From Bacteroidales bacterium (GTDB lineage: Bacteria; Bacteroidota; Bacteroidia; Bacteroidales; WCHB1-69), in assembly GCA_017454945.1 (NCBI GenBank), contig JAFTCA010000010.1:97619-161618 (forward strand): a stretch of DNA of 64,000 nt, in the 5' to 3' direction. Position 1 is the first letter of the stretch, and each line of letters starts with the position of its first letter. This document shows, piece by piece, positions 51,554 to 62,074 of the stretch. The position numbers and the translations under genes were made by a program. A model generated the notes under the pieces. It saw only the letters and a list, made by a program, of their open reading frames with translations, had not been told where the DNA came from and searched no databases.

Positions 51554-54500
51554 ATGATAACATACGGGGAACTGATCGGGCTTTTTTGTCCCGAAGAGAA
51601 AGAGAAAATAAAACGACTTATCGATACCTCTGCCGGCATTAAGCGACTTTCACTAAGCGGCTTGGCAGGCTCTTCGCTGTCGCTGTTGGCCGCTCCACTT
51701 ATAACCGATTTCAAACGCCACCATCTCTTCATTCTCCCCGACCGCGAGTCAGCAGCCTTTCTTTACCACGACTTGGAAAAACTACTCGGCGACCACGATA
51801 AAGAACTGGTCGACAAGCGAGTACACTACTTCCCGTCATCCTACCGCCGCACCCACAAAACCGACGAGACCGACAACGCCAACATCAAGCTACGCTCCGA
51901 GATCATCAACAAACTGGTGACTCGCGACGATAAGTTTGTCATCATCAGCTATCCCGACGCCCTATCGGAAAAACTGGTGTCATCGCGCTACCTCAAGACT
52001 AACTCGTTCAATATCAAACTTGGAGAAACACTGCCCATCGACATTTTTCTAGAATTTCTTTACGCTTACCAATACCAACAAGAAGACTTTGTCTTCGAGC
52101 CGGGGCAATTTGCCTGGCGTGGCGGTATCTTCGATGTCTTCTCCTTCTCCGAAGAATATCCCTTCCGCATAGAACTGGAAGGCGACAAAGTGGCCTCTAT
52201 CCGCCTCTTTGACACCACCACCCAGTTATCGGTCAAAGAGATTGACAATCTGCACATTATGCCAGCTACCTCATCGGGCACGATGGTAGAAGAACAGGTC
52301 TCCTTTTTTGATTTTCTGGACGACAACACCCTCTTCTGGATCAGAGACATTGCCGATGTGAAAAGCCAGTTGGACAATATCTTCGCCAAAGTGGAAAAAG
52401 AGAAAGCGGAAACCGAATCTACCATAGAGCAACTTCCTGCTGAAGAGACATTTATACAAGGTAAGGATTTCCTTTCGGGCATCACGGGACACACGATCAT
52501 AGAGCTGGAAGCCACCACACTTGACCATTACGACCTGTCGCTCGACTTCGGCATCAAGCAACAGAACCATTTTGGCAAGAGTTTTGACATGCTGTTGGCG
52601 GAATGGATTGACCATACGGAGCACGGCTGCCGCAATGTTTTCCTCTCCGAAAACCCACAGCAACATCAGCGTATCAAGGAAATCATCTCTGACCTGCTCG
52701 ACAAATACAACCGCCAACATATTGGCAGCTACACACCAGAACAACTCTACACACCCGGCGAATGCCTGCTGCACGAGGGTTTTAACGACTTAAACGGTCA
52801 CTTGTGCGTCTATACCGACCACCAGTTCTTTGAGAAATACCACCGCTTTGCCATCCGCGACCGCTACAAGAAAAGCGAAGCCTTCACCCTCAAGGAGATC
52901 TATGACCTGCAGCCCGGCGACTATGTGGTTCACATCGACCACGGCATTGGCATCTACCAGGGCTTGGAAAAAGTGACCGTCAACGGCAAGGAGATGGAAG
53001 CCATCAAACTGACTTACAAAGACGGTGATATTCTGTACATTAGCATCCACTCATTACACAAAATAACCAAATATGTAGGCAAAGAAGGCACCGCACCTAC
53101 CCTACACCGCATCGGCTCGGGCACATGGGAACGCGTCAAGGAGCGCACCAAACGGCGTGTCAAGGAACTGGCGGTGGATCTCATCAAACTGTACGCCCAA
53201 CGCAAAGCGCAAAAAGGCTTCGCCTTCTCACCCGACAACTACCTGCAGACCGAGTTAGAGGCGTCGTTTATCTACGAAGACACCCCCGACCAGCTCAAAT
53301 CCTCCAACGAGGTGAAAGCCGACATGGAGTCCGACTGCCCCATGGACCGCCTCATCTGCGGCGATGTCGGCTTCGGCAAGACCGAAATCGCTATCCGCGC
53401 CGCCTTCAAGGCCGTGTGCGACAACAAACAGGTGGCTGTGCTCGTACCTACCACCGTACTGGCCTTGCAGCATTTCAACACCTTCCAGGAACGACTTGCT
53501 GGCATGCCTTGCAGCATCGACTATATCAACCGCTTCAAGACTTCCAAACAGATTAAAGAGAGCTTGCAAAAACTCAAAGATGGCAAAATCGACATCATCA
53601 TCGGCACCCACAGATTGCTAAGTAAGGATGTGGTTTTCAAAGATTTGGGCTTGCTTATTATAGATGAAGAGCAGAAATTCGGCGTAGCAGCCAAAGAGAA
53701 ACTGCGCGAGATGAAAGTCAATGTGGATACGCTTACCATGTCGGCTACACCCATCCCGCGCACGCTGCAATTCTCGCTCATGGGTGCCCGCGACATCTCC
53801 GTCATCACCACGCCGCCACCCAACCGCTACCCCATCCAAACCGAGATACACGTCTTCAACGAGGAACTCATCCGCGATGCTGTTTCCTACGAAATCAGTC
53901 GCGGCGGCCAAGTGTTTGTCGTTCACAACAAAGTGCAGAATATCAACGAAGTAGCAGGCCTCATCCAGCGACTGGTGCCCGATGCGCGCATTGCCGTCGG
54001 CCACGGGCAGATGGATGGCGACAAGCTGGAAAAGATTATGCTGGGCTTCATCCACGGCGACTATGACGTGCTGGTAGCCACCACCATCGTCGAGTCAGGG
54101 CTCGATATCACCAACGCCAACACGATGATTATCAACGATGCCCAGAACTTCGCCCTCAATGTGCTGCACCAGTTGCGCGGCCGCGTGGGCCGAAACAACA
54201 AGAAAGCCTTCTGCTACATGCTGATACGCTCTTGGGAAGATCTGAACGAAACCGCCCGTAAGCGACTGAAAGCCATCGAAGATTTCTCTGACATCGGTAG
54301 CGGCTTCCAGATTGCCATGCGCGACCTCGATATCCGGGGTGCAGGCGACATTTTGGGCGGCGAACAGAGCGGCTTTATCTCCGAAATTGGCTTCGAGATG
54401 TACCAGAAAATCCTCAACGAAGCCTTATTGGAATTGAAGGAAACCGCACCCGAAGGCATACAGATGGCCGACAACACGGCCTTGCTCCACCGCGAATGCC

Positions 54501-54943
54501 TGCTTGAAACCGACTTATCAGTCTTATTACCAACAGAATATGTCGCGAGCGTCAGCGAGCGCATGAGCCTTTACAAGGAATTGAGCAACCTGAAAAACGA
54601 AGACGAGCTGTTCAAATTCTCGCAGAAACTGCTTGACATGTTCGGTCCGCTGCCACCCGAGACGCAGGAACTGCTGCAAACTATGCCGTTGCGATGGAAA
54701 GCCGCCGACCTCTACTTTGAAAAAATCGTCCTCAAAAAGGGCAGCTTCACCGGTTACTTCATCGGCAACAGCAGCTCACCGTTCTATCAGTCGGAGCTGT
54801 TCAGCAAGATATTGGTCTTCATGCAAAAAAACCACCCCACCGTGCAAATCAAGGAGGTGAACAAAAAATTGTTGCTGACTATCAAAAATATACCCACCGT
54901 CAAATCGGCCATCCATTGGCTTGATATGATTAACAAAATGTAA
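51554..54943 (+). CDS. mfd: transcription-repair coupling factor
   Basis: Removes RNA polymerase stalled at lesions and recruits UvrA. The 1129-residue protein has the UvrB-like N-terminal domains, the CarD-like polymerase-interaction domain (LQPGDYVVHIDHGIGIYQGL, about residue 450), Walker A CGDVGFGKTEIAIRAAFKA, LIIDEEQKFGV, the TRG motif region and VIESGLDI-like motif (VATTIVESGLDITNANTMI), HQLRGRVGRNNKKAFCYML, and the C-terminal TRCF domain. Length is normal for the family. Confidence 0.97.
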   Translation: MITYGELIGLFCPEEKEKIKRLIDTSAGIKRLSLSGLAGSSLSLLAAPLITDFKRHHLFILPDRESAAFLYHDLEKLLGDHDKELVDKRVHYFPSSYRRTHKTDETDNANIKLRSEIINKLVTRDDKFVIISYPDALSEKLVSSRYLKTNSFNIKLGETLPIDIFLEFLYAYQYQQEDFVFEPGQFAWRGGIFDVFSFSEEYPFRIELEGDKVASIRLFDTTTQLSVKEIDNLHIMPATSSGTMVEEQVSFFDFLDDNTLFWIRDIADVKSQLDNIFAKVEKEKAETESTIEQLPAEETFIQGKDFLSGITGHTIIELEATTLDHYDLSLDFGIKQQNHFGKSFDMLLAEWIDHTEHGCRNVFLSENPQQHQRIKEIISDLLDKYNRQHIGSYTPEQLYTPGECLLHEGFNDLNGHLCVYTDHQFFEKYHRFAIRDRYKKSEAFTLKEIYDLQPGDYVVHIDHGIGIYQGLEKVTVNGKEMEAIKLTYKDGDILYISIHSLHKITKYVGKEGTAPTLHRIGSGTWERVKERTKRRVKELAVDLIKLYAQRKAQKGFAFSPDNYLQTELEASFIYEDTPDQLKSSNEVKADMESDCPMDRLICGDVGFGKTEIAIRAAFKAVCDNKQVAVLVPTTVLALQHFNTFQERLAGMPCSIDYINRFKTSKQIKESLQKLKDGKIDIIIGTHRLLSKDVVFKDLGLLIIDEEQKFGVAAKEKLREMKVNVDTLTMSATPIPRTLQFSLMGARDISVITTPPPNRYPIQTEIHVFNEELIRDAVSYEISRGGQVFVVHNKVQNINEVAGLIQRLVPDARIAVGHGQMDGDKLEKIMLGFIHGDYDVLVATTIVESGLDITNANTMIINDAQNFALNVLHQLRGRVGRNNKKAFCYMLIRSWEDLNETARKRLKAIEDFSDIGSGFQIAMRDLDIRGAGDILGGEQSGFISEIGFEMYQKILNEALLELKETAPEGIQMADNTALLHRECLLETDLSVLLPTEYVASVSERMSLYKELSNLKNEDELFKFSQKLLDMFGPLPPETQELLQTMPLRWKAADLYFEKIVLKKGSFTGYFIGNSSSPFYQSELFSKILVFMQKNHPTVQIKEVNKKLLLTIKNIPTVKSAIHWLDMINKM

Positions 54944-55063
54944 TTCGCCCCTGTTTTTACTTCAAATAAAGATGGTTGCGATAGAATTATGACTTTTAGG
55001 CAAAGATTTATTGTTCTGATTATTAATATTTTAAATTTTTTCGACTTCAAACGATTATTTATG

Positions 55064-55071
55064 TATATTTG
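55064..55071 (+). promoter_or_regulatory. -7 element (TATATTTG) for the tRNA-Pro/tRNA-Arg unit
   Basis: Matches TAnnTTTG followed by GCA, 9 nt before the first tRNA base. The mfd terminator, if any, is not evident between 54944 and 55063. Confidence 0.5.
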
Positions 55072-55080
55072 CAGCCGCGA

Positions 55081-55155
55081 CGGGATATAGCGTAGTCCGG
55101 TTATCGCGCCTGCTTTGGGAGCAGGAGGTCGCCTGTTCGAATCAGGCTATCCCGA
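55081..55155 (+). tRNA. tRNA-Pro (TGG)
   Basis: Acceptor CGGGATA/TATCCCG, D arm GCGTAGTCCGGTTATCGC, anticodon arm CCTGC-TTTGGGA-GCAGG giving anticodon TGG, variable loop AGGTC, T arm GCCTG-TTCGAAT-CAGGC. CCA is encoded at 55156-55158. All stems pair fully. Confidence 0.96.
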
Positions 55156-55163
55156 CCAAGAAC

Positions 55164-55236
55164 GGTTCCGTAGCTCAATGGATAGAGCAACTGCCTTCTA
55201 AGCAGTAGGTTGTTGGTTCGATCCCAACCGGAATCG
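55164..55236 (+). tRNA. tRNA-Arg (TCT)
   Basis: Acceptor GGTTCCG/CGGAATC with one G-T pair, D arm GCTCAATGGATAGAGC, anticodon arm ACTGC-CTTCTAA-GCAGT giving anticodon TCT, variable loop AGGTT, T arm GTTGG-TTCGATC-CCAAC, discriminator G. CCA is encoded at 55237-55239. It follows tRNA-Pro by a few bases and shares its transcript. Confidence 0.96.
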
Positions 55237-55240
55237 CCAA

Positions 55241-55279
55241 AAGAGGTTTGCAGAAAGAACTGCAAGCCTCTTAATTTTT
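55241..55279 (+). terminator. intrinsic terminator of the tRNA unit
   Basis: Arms AAGAGGTTTGCAG and CTGCAAGCCTCTT (one G-T pair) with loop AAAGAA and a following AATTTTT. Confidence 0.85.
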
Positions 55280-55355
55280 CCGCTTACAATGTAGTTTTTA
55301 AGCCCGTTTATTCGTTTATATATTGATATGTAATTACATTTAAAACCAAAACTCT

Positions 55356-56120
55356 ATGAAAAGACACATTTTGTATTTTGCAGCAGCACTCATTGCAGCT
55401 TCGTTCTCATTGACTTCGTGTGACAAAGACAAAACACCTGATGGTCAGATAATTAATGATGCCGTACAGGATAAGGACGGCAATAAATATGACGCCATCA
55501 AGATTGGCGATCATACGTGGATGACCGAGAACCTCCGCTCCACCAAATATGCCGACGGCACCGACATTCCCATGGGAACCTCTCCCAACGGCAACACCGG
55601 CTACCGCTACAATCCCAATGGTGACGAGAAAAACGTGAAAACTCACGGTTACTTGTACAACTGGACGGCAGCCATGAATGGCAAGGGCAGCAGCAATACC
55701 AACCCCAGCCACGTTCAGGGTGTATGCCCAAAAGGATGGCACATACCTAGCAAAGCTGAATGGGAAGACCTAATAAACTACATTGGACGCCAAAGCGAAT
55801 TTGTATGCACAATCGAGGAAGGTGGTGACGCATACGTAGCCAAAGCAATGGCCTCTACCGAAGGTTGGGAACCCAGCACACAGACTTGCGCTCCCGGCAA
55901 TCTTCCCTCCACCAACAACGCCACCGGCTTAAACGGCACACCTGCTGGAGCTTATACTGGCATCTACTCCGCTTTCAAAATTGCTGCCAGCATGTGGAAC
56001 GCCACAGAAGATGGCTCTGAAAATGCTTGGGTTACAACACTCAACTATATGCACCCCAACGCCAGCATCAACAGCGTCAGCAAAGGAAACGCCTACTCCG
56101 TTCGTTGCGTGAAAGACTAA
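55356..56120 (+). CDS. FISUMP-domain lipoprotein
   Basis: A 254-residue lipoprotein with the Fibrobacter succinogenes major paralogous (FISUMP) domain. Signal peptide MKRHILYFAAALIAASFSL and lipobox LTSC put the lipidated Cys at residue 22. FISUMP hallmarks: DKDGNKYDAIKIGDHTWMTE, NLRSTKYADGT, YLYNWTAAMNG, VQGVCPKGWHIPSKAEWEDL and the terminal YSVRCVKD. The biological role of this family is unknown; surface lipoprotein inferred. A second FISUMP gene lies at 63355 in the other orientation. A 28-nt palindrome with a T run ends the gene. Confidence 0.9.
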   Translation: MKRHILYFAAALIAASFSLTSCDKDKTPDGQIINDAVQDKDGNKYDAIKIGDHTWMTENLRSTKYADGTDIPMGTSPNGNTGYRYNPNGDEKNVKTHGYLYNWTAAMNGKGSSNTNPSHVQGVCPKGWHIPSKAEWEDLINYIGRQSEFVCTIEEGGDAYVAKAMASTEGWEPSTQTCAPGNLPSTNNATGLNGTPAGAYTGIYSAFKIAASMWNATEDGSENAWVTTLNYMHPNASINSVSKGNAYSVRCVKD

Positions 56121-56154
56121 TTGTGACTAACTCATTTCGTTGATAAAAACAGCA

Positions 56155-56182
56155 GCAGGGGCGAATGAAGATTCGCCCCTGC
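56155..56182. repeat. 28-nt extragenic palindrome, copy 6, also a terminator
   Basis: Arms GCAGGGGCGAAT and ATTCGCCCCTGC around GAAG. It is followed by ATTTTTTT, so on the plus strand it probably terminates the FISUMP gene. The 28-nt length and outer layout agree with the five other copies although the outer bases are GCAGGG rather than GTAGAG. Confidence 0.75.
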
Positions 56183-56213
56183 ATTTTTTTGCACTGTGTA
56201 TTAATAATTTTTG

Positions 56214-56221
56214 TAATTTTG
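56214..56221 (+). promoter_or_regulatory. -7 element (TAATTTTG) for rpsA
   Basis: Followed by GCA. A TTTG at 56188-56191 is 22 nt upstream, slightly longer than ideal. The leader of about 100 nt before ATG 56324 could hold a ribosomal-protein autoregulatory structure, but none is evident. Confidence 0.5.
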
Positions 56222-56323
56222 CAGCCCTAAATTAAAAGAGGCTCTTTAATTTAGCTGACAAGTCAACCTCATGTTAAACCCTTTAAAACCAATGGTTCGC
56301 TACGGCGAATCGAAATTAAACAA

Positions 56324-58207
56324 ATGTCAGAAGAATTATTAAACACTCCTGAAGCCACCGCTGAAGAGCAACCCGCTATGGAAGCGGCCGCTCCCGCAGC
56401 CGAGAAACCCAGAAAAATGAGAGAAATCGAGAACGCCTACGGCTCACTCGACAACTTCAACTGGGATGCCATCGAAAAGAAAGGCACCAAGTACAGCAAA
56501 GAAGAGACTGAAAAACTGCAGGAAAAGTACACCCAGACCTTCAAGTCAATCGACGAGCAGGCTGTGATTATGGGTACTGTCGTTTCCTTCAACTCACGCG
56601 AAGTGGTTGTCAACATCGGCTTCAAATCCGACGGCGTCATCTCCGCTTCCGAACTTCGCTACAACCCCGACCTCAAAATCGGTGACGAAATCGAAGTTTA
56701 CGTTGAAAGTCAGGAAGACTCAAGCGGCCAACTGCTGCTCTCTCACAAGAAAGCCCGTCTGCTCAAATCGTGGCTCCGTGTTAACAAGGCATACGAAGAC
56801 GAAGAAGTTATCCAAGGTTATGTTAAATGCAGAACCAAAGGTGGCTTGATTGTTGACGTATTCGGCATCGAAGCCTTCCTGCCCGGCTCACAGATTGATG
56901 TGAAACCCATCAGAGACTATGACGTTTATGTTGACAAAACCATGGACTTCAAAGTTGTTAAAATCAACCAAGAATACAAAAACGTGGTTGTTTCACATAA
57001 GGTTCTCATCGAAGACGAACTCGAGGCTCAAAAGGCTGAAATCATCGCCAAACTCGAAAAAGGCCAGATTCTGGAAGGTACCGTTAAGAACATCACCGGT
57101 TACGGCGTATTCATCGACCTCGGTGGCGTTGACGGCTTGATCCACATCACCGACCTCTCTTGGGGTAGAATCATCCATCCCGAAGAAATCGTCCAACTGG
57201 ATCAGAAACTGAATGTGGTTATTCTGGACTTTGACGAAAACAAGAAACGTATCGCTCTGGGTCTGAAACAATTGACTCCTCATCCGTGGGACGCTTTGGA
57301 TCCCAACCTCAAAGTGGGTGACAAGGTGAAAGGTAAAGTAGTGGTTATCGCCGACTACGGTGCATTTGTAGAAATCCTCCCCGGCGTTGAAGGTTTAATC
57401 CACGTTTCCGAAATGTCATGGTCGCAGCACCTCCGCACCGCTCACGACTTCCTGAAAGTCGGCGACGAAGTGGAAGCCGTTCTGTTGACCCTCGACAGAG
57501 AAAACAGAAAGATGTCTCTCGGTATCAAACAATTGATCCCCGACCCATGGGCAAACATCGCCGAGAAATATCCCGTTGGCTCGAAACACACCGCTATCGT
57601 TCGCAACTTTACCAACTTCGGTATCTTTGTTGAACTCGAAGAAGGCGTTGACGGCCTGATCCACATCTCTGACCTGTCATGGTCGAAGAAGATCAAACAT
57701 CCCGCTGAGTTCACCAAGATTGGCGACGAAATTGAAGTTGTGGTTCTTGACCTCGACATCGAAAACCGCCGTCTGAGCTTAGGTCACAAACAACTCGAGG
57801 AGAATCCTTGGGATGAATGGGAGAATGTCTTCACCGTTGGCTCTGTACACGAAGGAACCATCGTTAGCAAGAAAGAAAAAGGTGTAGCTGTTGCTCTTCC
57901 TTACGGCGTTGAAGGTTTCGCTTTCGACCGCTCCTTACTGAAAGCCGACGGCACCACCGCTCAAGTTGACGAGACCCTTCCTTTCAAGGTTGTGGAATTT
58001 GTAAAAGAGGCTAAGAAAATCACCCTCTCTCACACCAAGACCTGGCAGGAAACTCCTGAAGATGAAAAGAAAAAGGTAATGTCAGAGAACAAGAAGAAAG
58101 CCAAGGAAATCGCTAAGATTAACGAAAGCACCGAAAAGGCTACGTTGGGCGACCTGGAAACCTTGAAGAATCTGAAAGAAAACCTTGAGAAATCTGAAAA
58201 AGAATAA
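56324..58207 (+). CDS. rpsA: 30S ribosomal protein S1
   Basis: RNA-binding ribosomal protein needed for initiation on structured or leader-poor mRNAs. The 627-residue protein has an acidic N-terminal segment (EATAEEQPAMEAAAP) and about six S1/OB repeats. Typical repeat cores are VVSFNSREVVVNIGFKSDG, GTVKNITGYGVFIDLGGVDG, GKVVVIADYGAFVEILPG and IVRNFTNFGIFVELEEGVDG. The C-terminal tail is Lys/Glu-rich (MSENKKKAKEIAKINE). A shared terminator separates it from the convergent mutS. Confidence 0.97.
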   Translation: MSEELLNTPEATAEEQPAMEAAAPAAEKPRKMREIENAYGSLDNFNWDAIEKKGTKYSKEETEKLQEKYTQTFKSIDEQAVIMGTVVSFNSREVVVNIGFKSDGVISASELRYNPDLKIGDEIEVYVESQEDSSGQLLLSHKKARLLKSWLRVNKAYEDEEVIQGYVKCRTKGGLIVDVFGIEAFLPGSQIDVKPIRDYDVYVDKTMDFKVVKINQEYKNVVVSHKVLIEDELEAQKAEIIAKLEKGQILEGTVKNITGYGVFIDLGGVDGLIHITDLSWGRIIHPEEIVQLDQKLNVVILDFDENKKRIALGLKQLTPHPWDALDPNLKVGDKVKGKVVVIADYGAFVEILPGVEGLIHVSEMSWSQHLRTAHDFLKVGDEVEAVLLTLDRENRKMSLGIKQLIPDPWANIAEKYPVGSKHTAIVRNFTNFGIFVELEEGVDGLIHISDLSWSKKIKHPAEFTKIGDEIEVVVLDLDIENRRLSLGHKQLEENPWDEWENVFTVGSVHEGTIVSKKEKGVAVALPYGVEGFAFDRSLLKADGTTAQVDETLPFKVVEFVKEAKKITLSHTKTWQETPEDEKKKVMSENKKKAKEIAKINESTEKATLGDLETLKNLKENLEKSEKE

Positions 58208-58227
58208 TCTCCAATCTTCGGATAACG

Positions 58228-58260
58228 AAAAAGCCGACCCGATGGGTCGGCTTTTTTTAT
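58228..58260. terminator. bidirectional terminator between rpsA and mutS
   Basis: Stem GCCGACCC/GGGTCGGC around GAT, with A5 on the left and T7 on the right, so it can stop transcripts from both convergent genes. Confidence 0.9.
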
Positions 58261-60872
58261 TTTTTCTTCTTCTCCGTCAGCAAGTTTTGGATGTCGTTCA
58301 ACTTCATCAGCGCCTCCACTGGCGTGAGCGAATTGATGTCCAACCCCACAATCTGTTCCTTCACATCCAGCAACAAGGGGTCATCCAATTGGATAAAGCT
58401 GAGCTGATAACCAGGAGCCTGCTTTTTCTCAATGCGGGGCTTGTTCTTGTCGCCCGTACCGTGACTTTCCTCCAACTGGTGCAGTATCTCATCGGCACGA
58501 CGCAACACCTGCGGCGGCATTCCCGCCATGCGAGCCACATGAATACCAAAACTATGCTCGCTTCCTCCCGGCTCTAATTTTCTCAAAAAGAATATCTTAT
58601 TGTTGATTTCCTTCACAGAAACATGGTAATTCTTGATGCGCGGGAACTGCGAAGCCATGTCATTCAACTCATGATAATGGGTGGCAAATAACACCTTGGC
58701 CCTATATTTCTTATGCTCGTGCAAAAACTCTGAAATAGCCCATGCGATGGAAACTCCATCGTAAGTACTTGTACCTCTGCCTATTTCATCGAGCAAAATC
58801 AAACTCCTGTCGGAAATGTTATTCAAAATGCTGGCGGTTTCATTCATCTCCACCATGAAGGTCGATTCGCCCGTGCTGATATTGTCGGAGGCACCCACAC
58901 GCGTAAAGACCTTATCTACAATGCCTATCTCGGCCGACTCCGCCGGCACAAAGCAACCCATCTGCGCCATCAGCACAATAAGGGCTGTTTGTCGCAGCAA
59001 AGCCGACTTACCCGACATATTAGGACCTGTTATCATCATGATTTGCTGATGGTTATTATCCAAAAAGATGTCGTTGGCAATATAAGGCTCGCCTATCGGC
59101 AACTGCTTCTCGATAACAGGATGGCGACCATTCTTGATGCGTATTTCCGTACCCTCGTTGATGCGCGGACGGGTATAATTATTTTCAATGGAAACAACTG
59201 TAAAACAGAGCAATACGTCCAAACGAGCCACCACGCGCGCATTGGTCTGGATGATGGAAAGGTAATCCATGGCATTCATTACCAGTTCGTTGAACAGACG
59301 CGCCTCAATCTCTAAAATGCGGTCTTCGGCTCCCAAAATCTTGGTTTCCAAATCTTTGAGCTCCTCTGTAATATATCGCTCCGCATTGGTCAGCGTCTGC
59401 TTGCGAATCCACTCGGGCGGCACCTTGTCCTTATGGGTATTGGTCACCTCCAAATAATAACCAAAAACATTGTTAAAGCCAATCTTTAAGGAAGATATGC
59501 CCGTCTTCTGCGACTCGCGCTGCTGAATGTCGGCCAAGATCTGCTTGCTGTCGGTGGCCAGCGAGAGCAATTCATCCAGTTCGGCATCCACACCTCTGTT
59601 GAACACACGCCCCTTGTTGACCAGCACGGGTGCATCCTCATTGACCTCTTTTTCAATACGTTGATACAAAGTAACACACGGATTCAGTTGCTCGGCAATC
59701 TTGGTCAACGGCGAATTTTGGGCCTTATCACAAATGGCTTTAATGCCTTCAACAGCACGTAAAGCCCTAGCCAACTGCAACATCTCGCGCGGGTTGATAC
59801 GACCTACGGCAATTTTGGATACCATACGTTCCAAATCGCCGATATTCTTGATGACCGCTGCCAACTGCTCGGCTATCGAATCGTGGTCCATCAGATATTT
59901 CACCACCGCTAATCTCTCCTCAATCATGGCCTTGGCTTTCAGCGGCAGCACCATCCATTTGCGCAACATACGCGAACCCATGGGTGTCAAGGTCTTATCG
60001 AGCACCTGTAACAGCGTGACCGCATTCTCGTTGGGCGAATGTACCAACTCCAAATTGCGAACCGTGAAGCGGTCGAGCCAAACATACAACTCTTCCTCAA
60101 TACGGTTTATCTTGTTGATATGTTGTAATCTATTATGCTGTGTTTCTTGCAGATAATGAAGCGCTGCACCCGCAGCAATGATGCCATCGTGCAGGTTCTC
60201 CACACCGAAACCTTTCAGAGAAGTAGTCTGGAAATGCTTGATGAGCAAGTCGTGGGCATAATCGTAGGTAAACACCCAATCCTCGAACGGTGTCAGCAGC
60301 ATATTGTCGCCAAACTGCTCTTTGAATGGTGTCATCAGCGTTTTCTGAATCACCATCTCGGCAGGCTTGAAATTCTGCAACAGCTTGTCGATGTACTCCT
60401 TATTGCCTTCGGCAATGTAAAACTCGCCCGTTGAGATATCCAAAAAGGCGATACCGCTTATCTTTTCGCTGTAGTGAATGGCGCCGAGGAAGTTGTTCTC
60501 GTTCTGTTCCAGCACCTTGTCGTTGACCGACACACCAGGCGTAACCATCTCTACCACACCGCGTTTCACCAAAGTCTTGGTCATCTTCGGATCTTCCAGT
60601 TGCTCGCAAATGGCCACTCTGAAGCCAGCACGCACCAACTTGTGCAAGTAGTTGTCGAGCGCATGGAAGGGAAAACCCGCCATATCGACAGACGCGGCAG
60701 CACCATTGGAACGCTTGGTGAGCACAATGCCTAACACTTGCGAGGCCTTGACGGCATCTTCGCCGTAGGTCTCGTAGAAGTCGCCCACACGAAACAGCAA
60801 GATGGCGTCAGGATGCTGAGCCTTAAACTGGTAATACTGTTTCATCAGGGGTGTTTCCGCGGATTTCGCCAT
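58257..60872 (-). CDS. mutS: DNA mismatch repair protein MutS
   Basis: Mismatch recognition ATPase. The 871-residue protein has the mismatch-contact loop [15 protein letters not shown] near the N-terminus, the connector, lever and clamp domains, Walker [19 protein letters not shown], the STFMVEM and [12 protein letters not shown] motifs and the C-terminal helix-turn-helix dimerisation part. It is relevant to the homopolymer tracts in this window, because loss of mismatch repair raises slippage rates; here the gene appears intact. Confidence 0.97.
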   Translation of the reverse strand: MAKSAETPLMKQYYQFKAQHPDAILLFRVGDFYETYGEDAVKASQVLGIVLTKRSNGAAASVDMAGFPFHALDNYLHKLVRAGFRVAICEQLEDPKMTKTLVKRGVVEMVTPGVSVNDKVLEQNENNFLGAIHYSEKISGIAFLDISTGEFYIAEGNKEYIDKLLQNFKPAEMVIQKTLMTPFKEQFGDNMLLTPFEDWVFTYDYAHDLLIKHFQTTSLKGFGVENLHDGIIAAGAALHYLQETQHNRLQHINKINRIEEELYVWLDRFTVRNLELVHSPNENAVTLLQVLDKTLTPMGSRMLRKWMVLPLKAKAMIEERLAVVKYLMDHDSIAEQLAAVIKNIGDLERMVSKIAVGRINPREMLQLARALRAVEGIKAICDKAQNSPLTKIAEQLNPCVTLYQRIEKEVNEDAPVLVNKGRVFNRGVDAELDELLSLATDSKQILADIQQRESQKTGISSLKIGFNNVFGYYLEVTNTHKDKVPPEWIRKQTLTNAERYITEELKDLETKILGAEDRILEIEARLFNELVMNAMDYLSIIQTNARVVARLDVLLCFTVVSIENNYTRPRINEGTEIRIKNGRHPVIEKQLPIGEPYIANDIFLDNNHQQIMMITGPNMSGKSALLRQTALIVLMAQMGCFVPAESAEIGIVDKVFTRVGASDNISTGESTFMVEMNETASILNNISDRSLILLDEIGRGTSTYDGVSIAWAISEFLHEHKKYRAKVLFATHYHELNDMASQFPRIKNYHVSVKEINNKIFFLRKLEPGGSEHSFGIHVARMAGMPPQVLRRADEILHQLEESHGTGDKNKPRIEKKQAPGYQLSFIQLDDPLLLDVKEQIVGLDINSLTPVEALMKLNDIQNLLTEKKKK

Positions 60873-60946
60873 ATCACATTCTCATTTTGCATCGCAAAAA
60901 TAGTAAAAAATAGCGGACCACTCAAGAAAAAAAGGATGAAATGTTT

Positions 60947-60954
60947 TACCTTTG
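60947..60954 (+). promoter_or_regulatory. -7 element (TACCTTTG) for dusB
   Basis: It excludes the long in-frame extension upstream (from 60738) and favours ATG 60978, 24 nt downstream. Confidence 0.55.
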
Positions 60955-60977
60955 CAACATCATTTTGCCCGCCGAAG

Positions 60978-61961
60978 ATGAACGACAACAACGCCATTGC
61001 CAAACTCTTATCGCAATACGACTTCCCGTTGTATCTTGCACCGATGGAAGAGGTGACCGACCCGCCTTTCCGCCGCATCTGCAAGAACTTGGGTGCCGAC
61101 ATCATGATTTCGGAATTCATCTCTTCCGACGCCCTCATCCGCAATGTGGACGTGAGTTTGCGCAAGCTCACCTTCGACGAGACGGAGCGCCCCTTTGGCA
61201 TCCAGATCTTCGGCCACACCGAAGAGGCTCTGCGCGAAGCGGCCGAAGTGGCCGAGGCCGCCCACCCCGACTTTATCGACATCAACTGGGGCTGCCCCGT
61301 GAAGAAGGTGGTCAACAAAGGCGCCGGCTCTGCCATCCTCAAGGATATTCCCAAAATGGTGCGACTGACCAGCGCCGTGGTCAACAGCGTCAAACTGCCC
61401 GTCACTGTCAAGACACGACTGGGCTGGGACGAGCTGAACAAGAACATCGTAAGCGCCGCCGAGCAATTGCAAGATATTGGCATACAAGCTATTGCAATCC
61501 ACGGACGCACACGCTCGCAGCTCTACAGAGGCACCGCCGACTGGACGCTCATCGGGGAGGTGAAGAACAACCCCCGCATGACCATTCCCGTCATCGGCAA
61601 TGGCGACATCAACTCGGCAGCCAAGGCGTTGGAATACAAGGATCGCTACGGCGTGGATGCCATCATGATTGGCCGTGCAGCCATTGGCAACCCTTGGATC
61701 TTCAAGGAAATCAAGGACTTCTACTATCATCGCGAGTTCACCCCGCCCACCTACAACGAGCGTGTGGAAATGGCTATGTTGCATCTCCGCACCGCCGCCG
61801 ACTGGAAAGGCGAAAAGAGGGCCGTGTTTGAAATGCGCCGCCACTACGCCGCCTATTTCAAAGGTATCACCAACTTCAAGCCCAACCGGATCCGCCTGAT
61901 GGATGCCCTCACCATCGCCGAGTGCGAAGCCATATTGAAGGACCATCCACTGTACGTATAA
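60978..61961 (+). CDS. dusB: tRNA-dihydrouridine synthase (DusB-like)
   Basis: FMN-dependent reduction of uridines in the tRNA D loop. The 327-residue protein has LYLAPMEEVTDPPFRRICK at the N-terminus, the active Cys in INWGCPVKKVVNKGAGSAIL, AIHGRTRSQLYRGTADW, PVIGNGDINS and IMIGRAAIGNPWIFKEI. ATG 60978 is set by the promoter element at 60947 and the start of homology. It is divergent from mutS. Low-complexity repeats follow it. Confidence 0.95.
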   Translation: MNDNNAIAKLLSQYDFPLYLAPMEEVTDPPFRRICKNLGADIMISEFISSDALIRNVDVSLRKLTFDETERPFGIQIFGHTEEALREAAEVAEAAHPDFIDINWGCPVKKVVNKGAGSAILKDIPKMVRLTSAVVNSVKLPVTVKTRLGWDELNKNIVSAAEQLQDIGIQAIAIHGRTRSQLYRGTADWTLIGEVKNNPRMTIPVIGNGDINSAAKALEYKDRYGVDAIMIGRAAIGNPWIFKEIKDFYYHREFTPPTYNERVEMAMLHLRTAADWKGEKRAVFEMRRHYAAYFKGITNFKPNRIRLMDALTIAECEAILKDHPLYV

Positions 61962-62074
61962 GGTTGAGGTGTTGAGGTGAGTAGTGAAAAGTTAAGAAGT
62001 TAAGAAACTAAGGAGTTAAGAGTTATAGAATTATTGAGTTTTAGAATCGCTAACAACTATCAAAACTGACCGCC
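61962..62074 (+). repeat. low-complexity word repeats after dusB
   Basis: Contains GTTAAGAAGTTAAGAAAC, GGAGTTAAGAG and GAATTATTGAG words, degenerate copies of the AGTTAAGA tandem array at 16117-16156. No gene is seen. Confidence 0.6.

Noticed and set aside
60738..60977. N-terminal extension of the dusB frame
   Set aside because: It overlaps mutS on the other strand and lies upstream of the TACCTTTG promoter element; DusB homology begins at 60978.
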